Assembly: GCA_947456025.1 (NCBI GenBank)
Contig: CANGQQ010000002.1
Span: 1-48,564, forward strand
Source: Chitinophagaceae bacterium
GTDB lineage: Bacteria > Bacteroidota > Bacteroidia > Chitinophagales > Chitinophagaceae
DNA length: 48,564 nucleotides
Reading direction: 5' to 3'
In this document: one piece after another, positions 9,980-19,960 of the stretch
Position numbering within the stretch: position 1 is the first letter of the stretch
How the letters are laid out: each line of letters begins with the position of its first letter
The notes under the pieces: model-generated
What the model saw: only the letters and a program-made list of their open reading frames with translations
Told to the model about the DNA's origin: nothing
Database searches by the model: none
Program-made: the position numbers and the translations under genes

Positions 9980-11308
9980 ATGAGTTGTACAAGTTGCGGA
10001 ACAGGAAAACCTAATGGGTGCAAAAGTAATGGTGGGTGCAGTACGGGCGGTTGCAATCGCTTAAATGTACACGATTGGCTGGCCAATTTGCCGTTCAGCG
10101 ATCCCGGTAGTGACTGCCGAATCGTTGAAATATCCTTCAATAACGGAAGCAGAAAAGAATTTTACAGAAACAATACCCTTCAAACATTCATGAAGGGCGA
10201 TATGGTTACCCTTGAAGGGGTAAGCGGATTTGATGTGGGGATGGTGAATTTGAGTGGCGAACTGGTTCGTCTTCAGTTGAAAAAGAAAGGAGTAAAAGAA
10301 GACAGCGCGGAGATTAAAAAAATCATGCGTCGTGCCAATGAACTGGACCTGCAAAAGTGGAAAGAAAGTAAAGAACGCGAAAAGCCTTCGCTTGTAAGAG
10401 CAAGAGCCATTATCATCCAATTGAAATTGGACATGAAGCTGATTGAAGTGGAATTTCAGGCCGATGGACGCAAAGCAACTTTTTATTATACAGCCGAAGA
10501 TCGTGTGGATTTTCGTGAATTGATAAAAATCTATGCCGGTGATTTCAAGGTCAAAGTAGAAATGAAACAAATTGGCATTCGTCAGGAAGCCGCAAAAATA
10601 GGCGGAATCGGAAGCTGTGGAAGAGAACTGTGTTGCAGCACCTGGTTGAGCGATTTCAAAAGCGTTACCACCACAATTGCACGATATCAAAACTTATCCA
10701 TCAATCAAACAAAACTCAGCGGACAATGCGGCCGTCTTAAATGTTGTTTGAATTTCGAACTGGATACGTATCTGGATGCGCTGCAAAATTTCCCGAACAA
10801 TGCCGACTCATTAGAACTCAGTCGGGGAACCGCGCAACTCATTAAAAAAGATATCTTTAAAAATCTGATGTGGTATATTTTACCGGATAGCAACAAACAA
10901 TATCCGGTACCCATTGATCGGGTAAAAGAAATACGTGCTTTAAATGCAAAAGGCCAAAAGCCCGATGAACTGGGAGCAATTGAACTCTCTCCGGCCAAAG
11001 CGGAGGAGAAAGAAATGGCCCATGTGGAACTTGTAGGTCAAATCAGTTTAAAAACACTGGAACGTAACAGTCGTCGCAGAAGAGACCGCGAACAAGGTCA
11101 ACAACAAGCACAACGACAACAACAAAAACCCGGTGGGCCACAACAAAAAAGCACACAAGCAAAAAAACCTCGTCCGCAGGGTTCTCATCCGCAAAACAAA
11201 ACCGGACAAGGCGCACAGCAAAGACCCGGTCAACCAAAACCGCAAGAACAAAATCGACCCAAAATCGATGTAACAAAAAAACAACCACCGAAAAAGGATA
11301 ACGGATAA
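9980..11308 (+). CDS. ricT: RicT/YaaT-like PSP1 C-terminal domain protein with long basic Q/P/K-rich tail
   Basis: Cys-rich N-term MSCTSCGTGKPNGCKSNGGCSTGGC; IGGIGSCGRELCCSTWL and LSGQCGRLKCCLNFE. ATG at 9980. Confidence 0.9.
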   Translation: MSCTSCGTGKPNGCKSNGGCSTGGCNRLNVHDWLANLPFSDPGSDCRIVEISFNNGSRKEFYRNNTLQTFMKGDMVTLEGVSGFDVGMVNLSGELVRLQLKKKGVKEDSAEIKKIMRRANELDLQKWKESKEREKPSLVRARAIIIQLKLDMKLIEVEFQADGRKATFYYTAEDRVDFRELIKIYAGDFKVKVEMKQIGIRQEAAKIGGIGSCGRELCCSTWLSDFKSVTTTIARYQNLSINQTKLSGQCGRLKCCLNFELDTYLDALQNFPNNADSLELSRGTAQLIKKDIFKNLMWYILPDSNKQYPVPIDRVKEIRALNAKGQKPDELGAIELSPAKAEEKEMAHVELVGQISLKTLERNSRRRRDREQGQQQAQRQQQKPGGPQQKSTQAKKPRPQGSHPQNKTGQGAQQRPGQPKPQEQNRPKIDVTKKQPPKKDNG

Positions 11309-11377
11309 CGCTTCGGAAAATCAAGTAAGTTTTCGGGAGCCAAGTCGTTGCAACCCCTAAACAACCGAATCAGAAAC

Positions 11378-12571
11378 ATGCAACAACCGAACTTTTCGAA
11401 TGCGGGAGACAAAACAAATCACAAGTTGTCGCAACCCAACGGTACAAAGCATGTTGCATTGCTGCTAAATAAAACACTTCAAAAACATCCTATCGCAGCC
11501 ATTGTTTTTACCTGGACGGCAGTGCAACTGATTTCATGGGCTATCTTTGGAATTGTAACCGAACTTGAAGGACTTAAATACATCCATGCAGCCGATTATT
11601 TACTTCAAAACGGGGACTTTCCCGAAACAAGATACTGGTTTTACAGTGTCACAACCGGACTCATCGCATTATCCAAACTCTTGCATACCGGATACTGGCC
11701 GGTATTTTTTATACAATTGATCTACAGTCTCACGGCTCATTTATTTTTTTACAAAAGTTTAAAATCACTCAGTCCCGGAGAGGATATAGCGCCATTGTTA
11801 ACGACACTGCTTTTATGTTGCATCCTTCCCTATCAAAGATGGAACCTTACACTTTATACCGAATCTGTTTTTTACAGTTCCGTGTTATTGTTCTTCGCTT
11901 CGTGTATTTTAGTTCAAAAAATCTCTTTTAAAAGCAGTATGATTCAACTGCTGTTATTGTTACTGGTGATTTTATCAAGACCGCTTGGTATCTTAATATT
12001 GATACCCTGGATCGTTTATCTTTTCTTAAGATCGCCCGCCAGATACAGAATTTACTTTTTGATTTTAATAGCGGCAGGTGGAATAATTCTTCTAACGGTC
12101 TCGAATTTGATTTTGTCGAGTATTGGCGACTGGAATATTCTTGCACCTTTTCAGGAGGGCTATATTATCTGCGATCTCAGTTCTTCAGACACTATAAGAC
12201 TCCATTCCAACCCGGAAGGAACACCTTTGCAACAACTCTTCTCCTACCTGCAACAACATCCCGGACATTTTTTTCGTATGAGTCTTAAAAAAACAGCTGC
12301 GTTCTTTTTGCTTACACGTCCTTATTACAGCACATTTCATAATCTCGCTTTGTACCTGCTGGCGGCGTTGCTTTACATACCGGTTCTGATTGTATTCCTT
12401 AAAAAGAAATTTACCACGCTCTCCATAACTGCTTTATCGATCGTACTTATTGTATGGGCAGCCGTCATCCTTCAATGCGATGATTATCACAGCAGGTTTC
12501 AATTGATGCTGATTCCGGTTTTTCTGTTTCTTGGAATCTTCACCTTACTGCAGAGCAGAGCCCATAAATAA
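11378..12571 (+). CDS. Multi-pass membrane protein, glycosyltransferase family 39-like
   Basis: About 10 hydrophobic segments; YQRWNLTLYTESVFYSS region. Alternative TTG start at 11348. Confidence 0.55.
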   Translation: MQQPNFSNAGDKTNHKLSQPNGTKHVALLLNKTLQKHPIAAIVFTWTAVQLISWAIFGIVTELEGLKYIHAADYLLQNGDFPETRYWFYSVTTGLIALSKLLHTGYWPVFFIQLIYSLTAHLFFYKSLKSLSPGEDIAPLLTTLLLCCILPYQRWNLTLYTESVFYSSVLLFFASCILVQKISFKSSMIQLLLLLLVILSRPLGILILIPWIVYLFLRSPARYRIYFLILIAAGGIILLTVSNLILSSIGDWNILAPFQEGYIICDLSSSDTIRLHSNPEGTPLQQLFSYLQQHPGHFFRMSLKKTAAFFLLTRPYYSTFHNLALYLLAALLYIPVLIVFLKKKFTTLSITALSIVLIVWAAVILQCDDYHSRFQLMLIPVFLFLGIFTLLQSRAHK

Positions 12572-15484
12572 TTGATAAAAGGCCTCCTGTAATTTACCCC
12601 GAACATTCAGATTCATGAGTTTTTTATTATCACCTCCATCCGGATGAATGCGGTTACTCAAGAAAACGAATACAAACTCATGCGCAGGATCAGCCCATAC
12701 ACAAGTTCCTGTAAAGCCGGTATGCCCGAAGGTAGAAGGAGATGCCGACAAAGCAGGATATGGATCTTTTCGGGAAACATTGTCTTTCTCCGGTTTATCA
12801 AAACCCAATCCACGTCGGCTGATCGAGCTTTGATAAGAAGTAAACAAATCCACGGTCTCCTTTTTGAACAAAGTATGAGAGCCTATTGTTCCTCCATTAA
12901 GCAACATTTGCATCATCACCGCCAGTTCGTAGGCAGAACTGAAAAGGCCGGCATGTCCGCTCACGCCACCAAACATAGCAGCAGCAGGATCATGAACATC
13001 GCCTTGCAATAATTGAAAACGAAATTGAGAATCCTGTTCGGTAGGCACCAGCAGGTTCGCGGGTAAATGAAAACGGGGTTTGAAAAACGTAGACCGGAAC
13101 TGCAATGGCTTATAAACGATTTGTTGTAAATAATCATCCAATGGAAGTCCCGAAAGTTGTTCTACTATTTTTCCAAGAAGAATGAAATCATTGTCGCTGT
13201 ATACATATTTACGTGGCAGTTCGGGTTCGCTCGAAAGAATTCGTTTCCAAAGTGTATCAGTCCAGTCGGTTCGGAGATAAACACCTTTTGCTACTTCTAT
13301 CCGAAACGAATCGGTACAATGCTTTGAATAAAGCCCGGGCAGCAACTGTCCGTTTGCATCCAGCGTTTCTTTGTAAAACGGAATCCATGCTTTCAATCCA
13401 GCTTCATGCAGCAGCAAATCTTTTAGCACCAGATTGGCCTTAGGTGTTCCCTTCACAAAAGGAAGATAGTATCCAATCGTTTGTTGCAAATCCAATTTTC
13501 CTTCCTCGTACAATTTCATAACAGCAAGGGTTGTTGCACAAATTTTTGTAATGGAAGCAACATCAAAAACGGATTGTGGAGTAACAGGATTCGTTTTTTC
13601 ATACGTATGATACCCATAAGCTTTTTCAAAAACGATTTGACCATTTTTTACTGCAAGGACCGCACAACCCGGAAAAGCTTTTTGACGAATTGCATCGTTT
13701 ACTATTGAATCAATGACTGCTGTTTTAGACGAATCGAGTATATGGACTTGGGGCAGCAATCCGGAACCGTAATAAGATCTGCCGGTTCCATAAAGGAGGT
13801 CCGTATGTACTGTAACCGGCAAAACACCTTTTGGATCGCGCTTCCCGGTTATCATTTCAAATGCAACAGACTGCACCATTTCGTGGTCTTCATAACACGC
13901 CAGAATACTTCCGGCACCGGAGAAATATTTAATGGCATAAGGATTTCCAAACAACAAAAGTGCCGACTTTGGAAACTGTAACAAAGATTGCGTCAACAGT
14001 ACTGCAGGCGCACTGATTCCGAAATTGTTCGCCGGCCTGCGACTATAACCATGTACACCCACAAACACCTGCTGGTAATTGTTACGGATCTGTTCGGTTA
14101 ATGAACGCACATTTCCTGCATCCTGCTTGTAATGAAAGAAAAAGACATCCGCATTCAGTTCTTCACGCATTTTACGTGTGATGAAATTATCTGTCTTTAT
14201 TCCAATAGCAATATATGCAATACGTATCTCCTGTTTTTTAACCCGCTTCAAAAACGATACGGCAGCGGGAACAACCGGCAGCATTTGATTGTCGTTACGC
14301 ACTAGCGTTATGGCATTTTGCGCAATCTCCTCAATGAATGCTGTTGTTTGGGCATTGAGATCTTCGGTAAGATTTTGTATTTGAACAGGTTGTTGATCCC
14401 ACAAACCATATAAATACTTTGCAATGAGTACATTTCGTACGCGTTGATTCAAATCGGCTCTTTTGAGGGTTCCCTTTCGAATGGCTCTTTTTATCTTTTT
14501 AATTGCCGATGGAATGTCGTCGGGTAAACAAAGCAAATCGCTACCGGCTCTCAAAGCCATAACACTTGACATTCCGTTGGGAAAATAATTTTGTACCCCT
14601 TTCATTTCAAGTGCATCTGTAATCGCGAGTCCTTGAAAGTTCATTTCGTTGCGTAATAATTTTGTCACAACATTATGAGAAAGTGAAGAAGCAACATGTT
14701 GTGTAGAATCCAGTGACGGGATAAATAAATGAGCAATCATGATGGAGGCCACTCTTGCTTCAATCAATTGACGGAACGGATAGAGTTCAAGCGAATCAAG
14801 TCTCGAACGCGTATGATGGATGAGGGGTAAAGCGAAGTGGCTGTCTGTTTCGGTATCTCCATGTCCGGGGAAATGCTTGGCACAGGCCATCACACCTGCA
14901 TGCTGCAAACCCTTCATATATTGTATGGCATAAAGCGCCACTTTAAAGGGATCTTCACCAAAGGAGCGATCGTTGATAACAGGATTATTGGGATTGTTGT
15001 TGATATCCGCAACGGGAGCAAAATTCAAATGGATTCCCATTCGTTTGCATTGCCGCCCAACCAAATTTCCGTAACGATAGATCAGTTCTGCATCTTTAAC
15101 GGCGCCCAGCATCAACTGTCGGGGTAAGGATGTTACACTGTCCAAACGCATGCCCAAACCCCACTCTCCATCGATACTGATCAAGAGCGGTGTTTGTGCC
15201 AATTGCTGATAATAATTGGTTAGTTGTGCCTGACGTACAGGGCCTCCCTGGAAAAAGCAAAGACCGCCAATGTTGTAGGCTCGAATCAGTTTGGCAACCC
15301 GTTCCACATGCTCAGGTCCCAAATTGGAATGTGCCCGGATGATCATCAACTGGGCGATACGCTGTTCTTTTGTTAAGGTTTGAAAAACACTGTCGGCCCA
15401 GATGCGGGCTTTCTCCATTTTTGACTGCGCACTACCCGCGGTAGCAAAAAGCAATAAAATAATCCCCCAAAGAATGCTTCTCAT
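12545..15484 (-). CDS. Glycoside hydrolase family 3 (beta-N-acetylglucosaminidase-like) fused to serine hydrolase (beta-lactamase/class C PBP-like)
   Basis: KHFPGHGDTETDSH and AITDALEMKGV (GH3/NagZ); SVFDVASITK (SxxK), YSDND (YxN), HTGFTG; N-terminal signal peptide. Confidence 0.93.
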   Translation of the reverse strand: MRSILWGIILLLFATAGSAQSKMEKARIWADSVFQTLTKEQRIAQLMIIRAHSNLGPEHVERVAKLIRAYNIGGLCFFQGGPVRQAQLTNYYQQLAQTPLLISIDGEWGLGMRLDSVTSLPRQLMLGAVKDAELIYRYGNLVGRQCKRMGIHLNFAPVADINNNPNNPVINDRSFGEDPFKVALYAIQYMKGLQHAGVMACAKHFPGHGDTETDSHFALPLIHHTRSRLDSLELYPFRQLIEARVASIMIAHLFIPSLDSTQHVASSLSHNVVTKLLRNEMNFQGLAITDALEMKGVQNYFPNGMSSVMALRAGSDLLCLPDDIPSAIKKIKRAIRKGTLKRADLNQRVRNVLIAKYLYGLWDQQPVQIQNLTEDLNAQTTAFIEEIAQNAITLVRNDNQMLPVVPAAVSFLKRVKKQEIRIAYIAIGIKTDNFITRKMREELNADVFFFHYKQDAGNVRSLTEQIRNNYQQVFVGVHGYSRRPANNFGISAPAVLLTQSLLQFPKSALLLFGNPYAIKYFSGAGSILACYEDHEMVQSVAFEMITGKRDPKGVLPVTVHTDLLYGTGRSYYGSGLLPQVHILDSSKTAVIDSIVNDAIRQKAFPGCAVLAVKNGQIVFEKAYGYHTYEKTNPVTPQSVFDVASITKICATTLAVMKLYEEGKLDLQQTIGYYLPFVKGTPKANLVLKDLLLHEAGLKAWIPFYKETLDANGQLLPGLYSKHCTDSFRIEVAKGVYLRTDWTDTLWKRILSSEPELPRKYVYSDNDFILLGKIVEQLSGLPLDDYLQQIVYKPLQFRSTFFKPRFHLPANLLVPTEQDSQFRFQLLQGDVHDPAAAMFGGVSGHAGLFSSAYELAVMMQMLLNGGTIGSHTLFKKETVDLFTSYQSSISRRGLGFDKPEKDNVSRKDPYPALSASPSTFGHTGFTGTCVWADPAHEFVFVFLSNRIHPDGGDNKKLMNLNVRGKLQEAFYQLFMGSALQ

Positions 15485-15552
15485 GTCTGTTGCGTTCCGT
15501 TCAATTCGGTTAAAGGTAACGAATTATCCTTCCGGAGTTGAGCGAAGAACTG

Positions 15553-15576
15553 TAATTTTGACGCTTCAAAAGGAGG
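15553..15576 (+). promoter_or_regulatory. mutL -7 element TAATTTTG and strong Shine-Dalgarno AGGAGG
   Basis: TAATTTTG at 15553-15560; AGGAGG at 15571-15576, 8 nt before GTG 15585. Confidence 0.5.
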
Positions 15577-15584
15577 AAGCGGAC

Positions 15585-17411
15585 GTGCCGGATATCATAC
15601 AATTATTACCCGATCATATTGCCAACCAGATTGCAGCCGGAGAAGTCATACAACGGCCTGCAAGTGCTGTTAAAGAGTTGCTTGAAAATGCGGTGGATGC
15701 AAAAGCAACTTCGATTCAATTGATCATAATCGATGCGGGAAAGCAATTGATACAGGTGATTGACAATGGCTCCGGAATGAGTGAGATGGATGTGCGTATG
15801 GCGTTTGAACGACATGCAACTTCCAAGATCCGTGCAATTGATGATTTATTCCGCATTCAAACGATGGGCTTTCGGGGTGAAGCGCTGGCTTCCATTGCTG
15901 CCGTAGCCCAGGTAGAAGTTAAAACAAAAAGAGCAGAAGACGCGGCAGGAACCTATCTCGAAATCGAAAACAGTGTGGTGCAAAAACAAGAACCGGTGGC
16001 CACCTCCAATGGAACCAGTATTGCAATGAAAAACCTGTTTTTCAATGTGCCCGCCCGGAGAAATTTTTTGAAAAGCAATGCGTCCGAAATGCGGCACATT
16101 GTGGATGAGTTCATCAGGGTAAGCATGGCGCATCCGGAGATCTTCTTTTCACTTACATCAAACGGTCAACAACTTTATCATCTCGAAAAAGGAACGCTTA
16201 AACAACGTATCGTTCAATTGCTGGGCAATCAATACAACTCCAAGTTGGTTAGTGCTGAAGAGCAAACCGACTATATGAATATTTACGGATTTATTGGCAA
16301 GCCCGAGATCGCAAAAAAGACAAGAGGTGATCAATACTTTTTTGTCAACAAACGTTTCATCAAAAGTCCTTACCTGAATCATGCCGTCGCAAATGCATTT
16401 CAGGAAATGATCGCTTCGGACAGTTACCCATCCTATGTGCTATTCATTGATCTGGATCCTTCACAAGTGGATATTAATGTGCACCCTACCAAGCAAGAGA
16501 TCAAATTTGAAGACGAAAAAATTATTTATGCATTTGTTCAGGCAGCCGTCAAACATGCACTGGCACAATTCAGCATTACTCCAACTCTTGATTTTGATCT
16601 GGATCCATCGATACAACAATTAGATGCAGTAAACAAACCTTTTACAGAGGCTCAAAAGAATGCCATCTCCTCTTCATCTATCTATCAGGCATTTACGCAG
16701 AAACATGCAGCCCATAAAATCGATCCGCAGTACAAAAGCGAACTGAAGCACTGGAAAAGTTTTTATGAAGCCGGACAACCAAAACAGGAAGCAATTGAAA
16801 CGAATGAAACAACAACTCAATCGGCTTTCCAAAAGGCAACGATACCGGATCAAACCTATACTCAATTGTTTGCGACTTATATTCTGGTAACAACAGAAAA
16901 AGGAATTTTACTGGTGCATCAGCAAAATGCACACGAACGAATCTTGTTTGAACAGTTTCAAAGCGCTTTTGCAGGCAAAGTCATGCCTGTGCAAAAGAGT
17001 TTATTTCCGGCAACTATTCAACTCTCACTGCAAGATGCATTACTGCTGGACGAAATGCTTCCCGATTTACAACAGCTGGGTTATCTGATTGAACCTTTTG
17101 GAAAAGAAACCTTTATCATACAAGGTACTCCGGCAGATGTTGAAGAAGGCAATGAAAGTTTTGCGATTGAATTGTTACTCGAACAGATCAAACATTTTAG
17201 CAACGACATTAAATATTCAAAAAGAGAAAAACTCATACGATCGCTTGCTCAACAAAGAGCTGTTAAAGCCGGGAAAACATTAGGACAAACAGAAATGAAA
17301 CAATTGGTTGAGTCCTTGTTTCAATGCGAACAACCCAACAGTACCGCAGGCGGTTACCCCACTTATACGGAATTAAAGAAAGAGGATCTGCAGCGATTGT
17401 TTGGGAGATAA
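15585..17411 (+). CDS. mutL: DNA mismatch repair endonuclease MutL
   Basis: PDIIQLLPDHIANQIAAGEVIQRPASAVKELLENAVDA; GFRGEALASIAAVA. GTG start with SD; the ORF-track start 15402 is over-extended by 61 codons. Confidence 0.96.
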   Translation: MPDIIQLLPDHIANQIAAGEVIQRPASAVKELLENAVDAKATSIQLIIIDAGKQLIQVIDNGSGMSEMDVRMAFERHATSKIRAIDDLFRIQTMGFRGEALASIAAVAQVEVKTKRAEDAAGTYLEIENSVVQKQEPVATSNGTSIAMKNLFFNVPARRNFLKSNASEMRHIVDEFIRVSMAHPEIFFSLTSNGQQLYHLEKGTLKQRIVQLLGNQYNSKLVSAEEQTDYMNIYGFIGKPEIAKKTRGDQYFFVNKRFIKSPYLNHAVANAFQEMIASDSYPSYVLFIDLDPSQVDINVHPTKQEIKFEDEKIIYAFVQAAVKHALAQFSITPTLDFDLDPSIQQLDAVNKPFTEAQKNAISSSSIYQAFTQKHAAHKIDPQYKSELKHWKSFYEAGQPKQEAIETNETTTQSAFQKATIPDQTYTQLFATYILVTTEKGILLVHQQNAHERILFEQFQSAFAGKVMPVQKSLFPATIQLSLQDALLLDEMLPDLQQLGYLIEPFGKETFIIQGTPADVEEGNESFAIELLLEQIKHFSNDIKYSKREKLIRSLAQQRAVKAGKTLGQTEMKQLVESLFQCEQPNSTAGGYPTYTELKKEDLQRLFGR

Positions 17412-17413
17412 TA

Positions 17414-17448
17414 AGTAAGGGTGTCATTAAACATGACACCCTTACTTT
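17414..17448. terminator. Bidirectional intrinsic terminator between convergent mutL and PKD gene
   Basis: AAGTAAGGGTGTCAT-taaac-ATGACACCCTTACTT, perfect 15-bp stem. Confidence 0.85.
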
Positions 17449-17461
17449 ATATGCTACTATT

Positions 17462-19852
17462 TTAATTCAACTTCTGAAACCGCCCTTTACAAATCCGATT
17501 ACCGGCCCGTACTTCCAGGTAATAATATCCCGTTGGCAATGCACTTACCGGTAATGTAAACGTATTTATTCCCGCTGCGGCCGTCAGGTAGAACGTCGAT
17601 TTCCGAACACCAGTAAGATCGATAATGGATGCCGTGATTGTTTGTGCGGCGGAAACTTCATACCGGAAAGTAATGTAAGTAGTTGCCGGGTTGGGCGTAA
17701 CAGGGAGAATGCAGACATCAGGCACGTATTGAACACGAACCATTTCACAATATTCTTTAACACAATAATTAGCCGTTACAGCCTGTAAACAAACCTTATA
17801 CCATCCTGTATCCTGAAAGGTATACGTTGGGTTGGATGTATAAAGTACTTGCGGCATCGTTCCTGTGCTTTTTTGGATGATCCATTTCTGTGATACAATG
17901 TTTTGATTGCTCACCGCATTGAATTTTAACGTATTCCCTGCTGTGTTCAAGTAACTATACTCGTAACGCAAATAGGTTTGTTCGCACGAACTTGTCCCGG
18001 CACCCACATACACTTCTTTGCAAGTTGTGGAAGCACACTGATCGTTTTTATAGGCTGTAAGGCAAACGGTATAACGTCCCGGTTGCTTGTATGTATGCGA
18101 GGCTTGGGGACCCAATGCACCCGTTCCATCTCCAAAGGTCCATGTGTATTTAAAATCAGACTGTATTACTTCTGCAACAAATCCCAATGCATTCGCTATT
18201 TGCATGGATTGATTCAAAATCCTGAACCCACTGGCATGAACACAATCAGCAGGCGGATTGATTACAATCGTTTTACATTTTTCACGGACACATCCTGCAA
18301 AGAATTCAATCCGCAGACAAACATTATAGCTGCCGGGTTTGCTATATTGATGCACCGGATTCAGTTCAGTACTGCTTGTGCCGTCACCAAAGTTCCAACT
18401 GATGCGTACAGGATTGCTGAGTGCAGGTGCTGTTGTGTTTTTAAATTTTACAACTTGTTTCGCATCTACCGTATCAAAACTCCAACTGAAATCAGTTTGT
18501 TGATCACAAAAACGTACTACCACCTCTTTACAAATTTCTTTCATACAGTCGTTACTGAGCATAACCCGTAAACAAACATTATATGTTCCTGATTTTGTAT
18601 AAACATGTGATGGGCTCCATTCTGTACTGTATGTTCCATCGCCAAAACTCCAGTTAGCTTGTACACCCAAACCGGAAGCCCAGGTTGTTAAATTGGCAAA
18701 GTTTAATTTGTTAATGGCAGTGGCTGAAACACCCCAATTGAAATCTGTTTTGATCTCACAGGATTTTACCGTTACTTCTTTACACACTTCCCGAATACAG
18801 TTGTTGGCAGTTGTGATCAACAAGCACACTTTGTACACGCCATCTTTTTCATAAGAATGTGCTGTATTGTAGTCCGAGCTTGATGTTCCGTCGCCAAAGG
18901 ACCAACGCACTTTTATATCTGAACCGGGAGCTAAAGTTTTATTCGTAAAATGAATCGTTCGTTGAATAAAAGAATCTATAACCCATTCAAAATCCGGCCT
19001 GATCTCACAACCCTGAATGGTTACCTCCTTGCAATACTCACGGATGCAACCTCCGCCGGCGTCAACAATTAAACATACTTTGTACAAACCCGGCGTGTTG
19101 TATACATGCAAGGGATTGAGCTCATTACTATACGTGCCATCGCCAAAACTCCATCTGAGTTGCACGCCGATGGTTGGCAGCACTGTTTTATTGGTAAACC
19201 GTATTGCATATGGACTTGACCCCTGCTCAAGTGACCAAATAAAATAAGGCTGAATAGCGCATGGTTTCTTTACAACTACTTCACTGCAATAGGTTTTTAC
19301 GCAAGTGGAGTTTAGGTATTGTACAGTCAAACAAACTTTGTAGGTTCCCGAGTTGGCATACTGATGGGATGGATTGAACTCATTCGAAAAGCTGCCATCA
19401 CCAAAATCCCATTTAACTTGCGCATTTGTCGAAGCCAATGTTGGTGCTGTAACATTATAAAACCGAACCAGAGTAGGATTCCCTGCAACAGTATCCCATT
19501 CAAAACGCGGCATCAAACGATCACAGGGATTCGAGGTCGTAAGTGTTATCTCTTTTACCGTAGAATCGTAACAATTGAGCTCCTTATCTTTTATATAATG
19601 TACAACACGTAAAACCCCTCCTGCAAGATAGGTGTGAACCGGATTCGGCAAATCGGAGGAAGTGCCGTCTCCAAATTTCCAAAGATGGGAGATATTGGTT
19701 GCCGTAGGGTTGATCGAGTAAAAACTAACGGTAGACCCATTTACAACAAATTGAAAATTCGATTTCCCATAACAGGGATTGTCATTAACCTGAGCAAAAT
19801 TGCTATGGGTACCAACGAAGAATACAAGCAACAAGAAAAATAGCTTTTTCAT
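17462..19852 (-). CDS. Secreted PKD-domain protein with T9SS type A C-terminal sorting domain
   Basis: Signal peptide; about eight repeats with W.FGDGT...NP.H.Y...G.Y.VCL.......C....CKEV.V; C-term TPNPATTYITFRYE...LPTGYYYLEVRAGNRICKGRFQKLN. Confidence 0.9.
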   Translation of the reverse strand: MKKLFFLLLVFFVGTHSNFAQVNDNPCYGKSNFQFVVNGSTVSFYSINPTATNISHLWKFGDGTSSDLPNPVHTYLAGGVLRVVHYIKDKELNCYDSTVKEITLTTSNPCDRLMPRFEWDTVAGNPTLVRFYNVTAPTLASTNAQVKWDFGDGSFSNEFNPSHQYANSGTYKVCLTVQYLNSTCVKTYCSEVVVKKPCAIQPYFIWSLEQGSSPYAIRFTNKTVLPTIGVQLRWSFGDGTYSNELNPLHVYNTPGLYKVCLIVDAGGGCIREYCKEVTIQGCEIRPDFEWVIDSFIQRTIHFTNKTLAPGSDIKVRWSFGDGTSSSDYNTAHSYEKDGVYKVCLLITTANNCIREVCKEVTVKSCEIKTDFNWGVSATAINKLNFANLTTWASGLGVQANWSFGDGTYSTEWSPSHVYTKSGTYNVCLRVMLSNDCMKEICKEVVVRFCDQQTDFSWSFDTVDAKQVVKFKNTTAPALSNPVRISWNFGDGTSSTELNPVHQYSKPGSYNVCLRIEFFAGCVREKCKTIVINPPADCVHASGFRILNQSMQIANALGFVAEVIQSDFKYTWTFGDGTGALGPQASHTYKQPGRYTVCLTAYKNDQCASTTCKEVYVGAGTSSCEQTYLRYEYSYLNTAGNTLKFNAVSNQNIVSQKWIIQKSTGTMPQVLYTSNPTYTFQDTGWYKVCLQAVTANYCVKEYCEMVRVQYVPDVCILPVTPNPATTYITFRYEVSAAQTITASIIDLTGVRKSTFYLTAAAGINTFTLPVSALPTGYYYLEVRAGNRICKGRFQKLN

Positions 19853-19960
19853 ACAATTGTTTTAAGGATGACCGCAGGTATGGGAAACCGCCTGTGACAA
19901 AGAGTTACTTAAAGTTAGTCCCCATTCATACAAAAAGTGCTGCCTTGACTCAAAAGAATT

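Noticed and set aside
10061-10690. 209-aa minus-strand ORF antisense to ricT
   Set aside because: Complementary to a clearly conserved gene; no recognizable motif and no promoter context.
11043-11324. Hydrophobic minus-strand ORFs (FFVVAHRVFVVVVVLVV) resembling a TM peptide
   Set aside because: Artefact of reading the CAA/AAA-rich RicT tail on the opposite strand.
17978-18571. 197-aa + strand ORF inside the PKD gene
   Set aside because: Antisense shadow of the repeat-rich PKD coding sequence.
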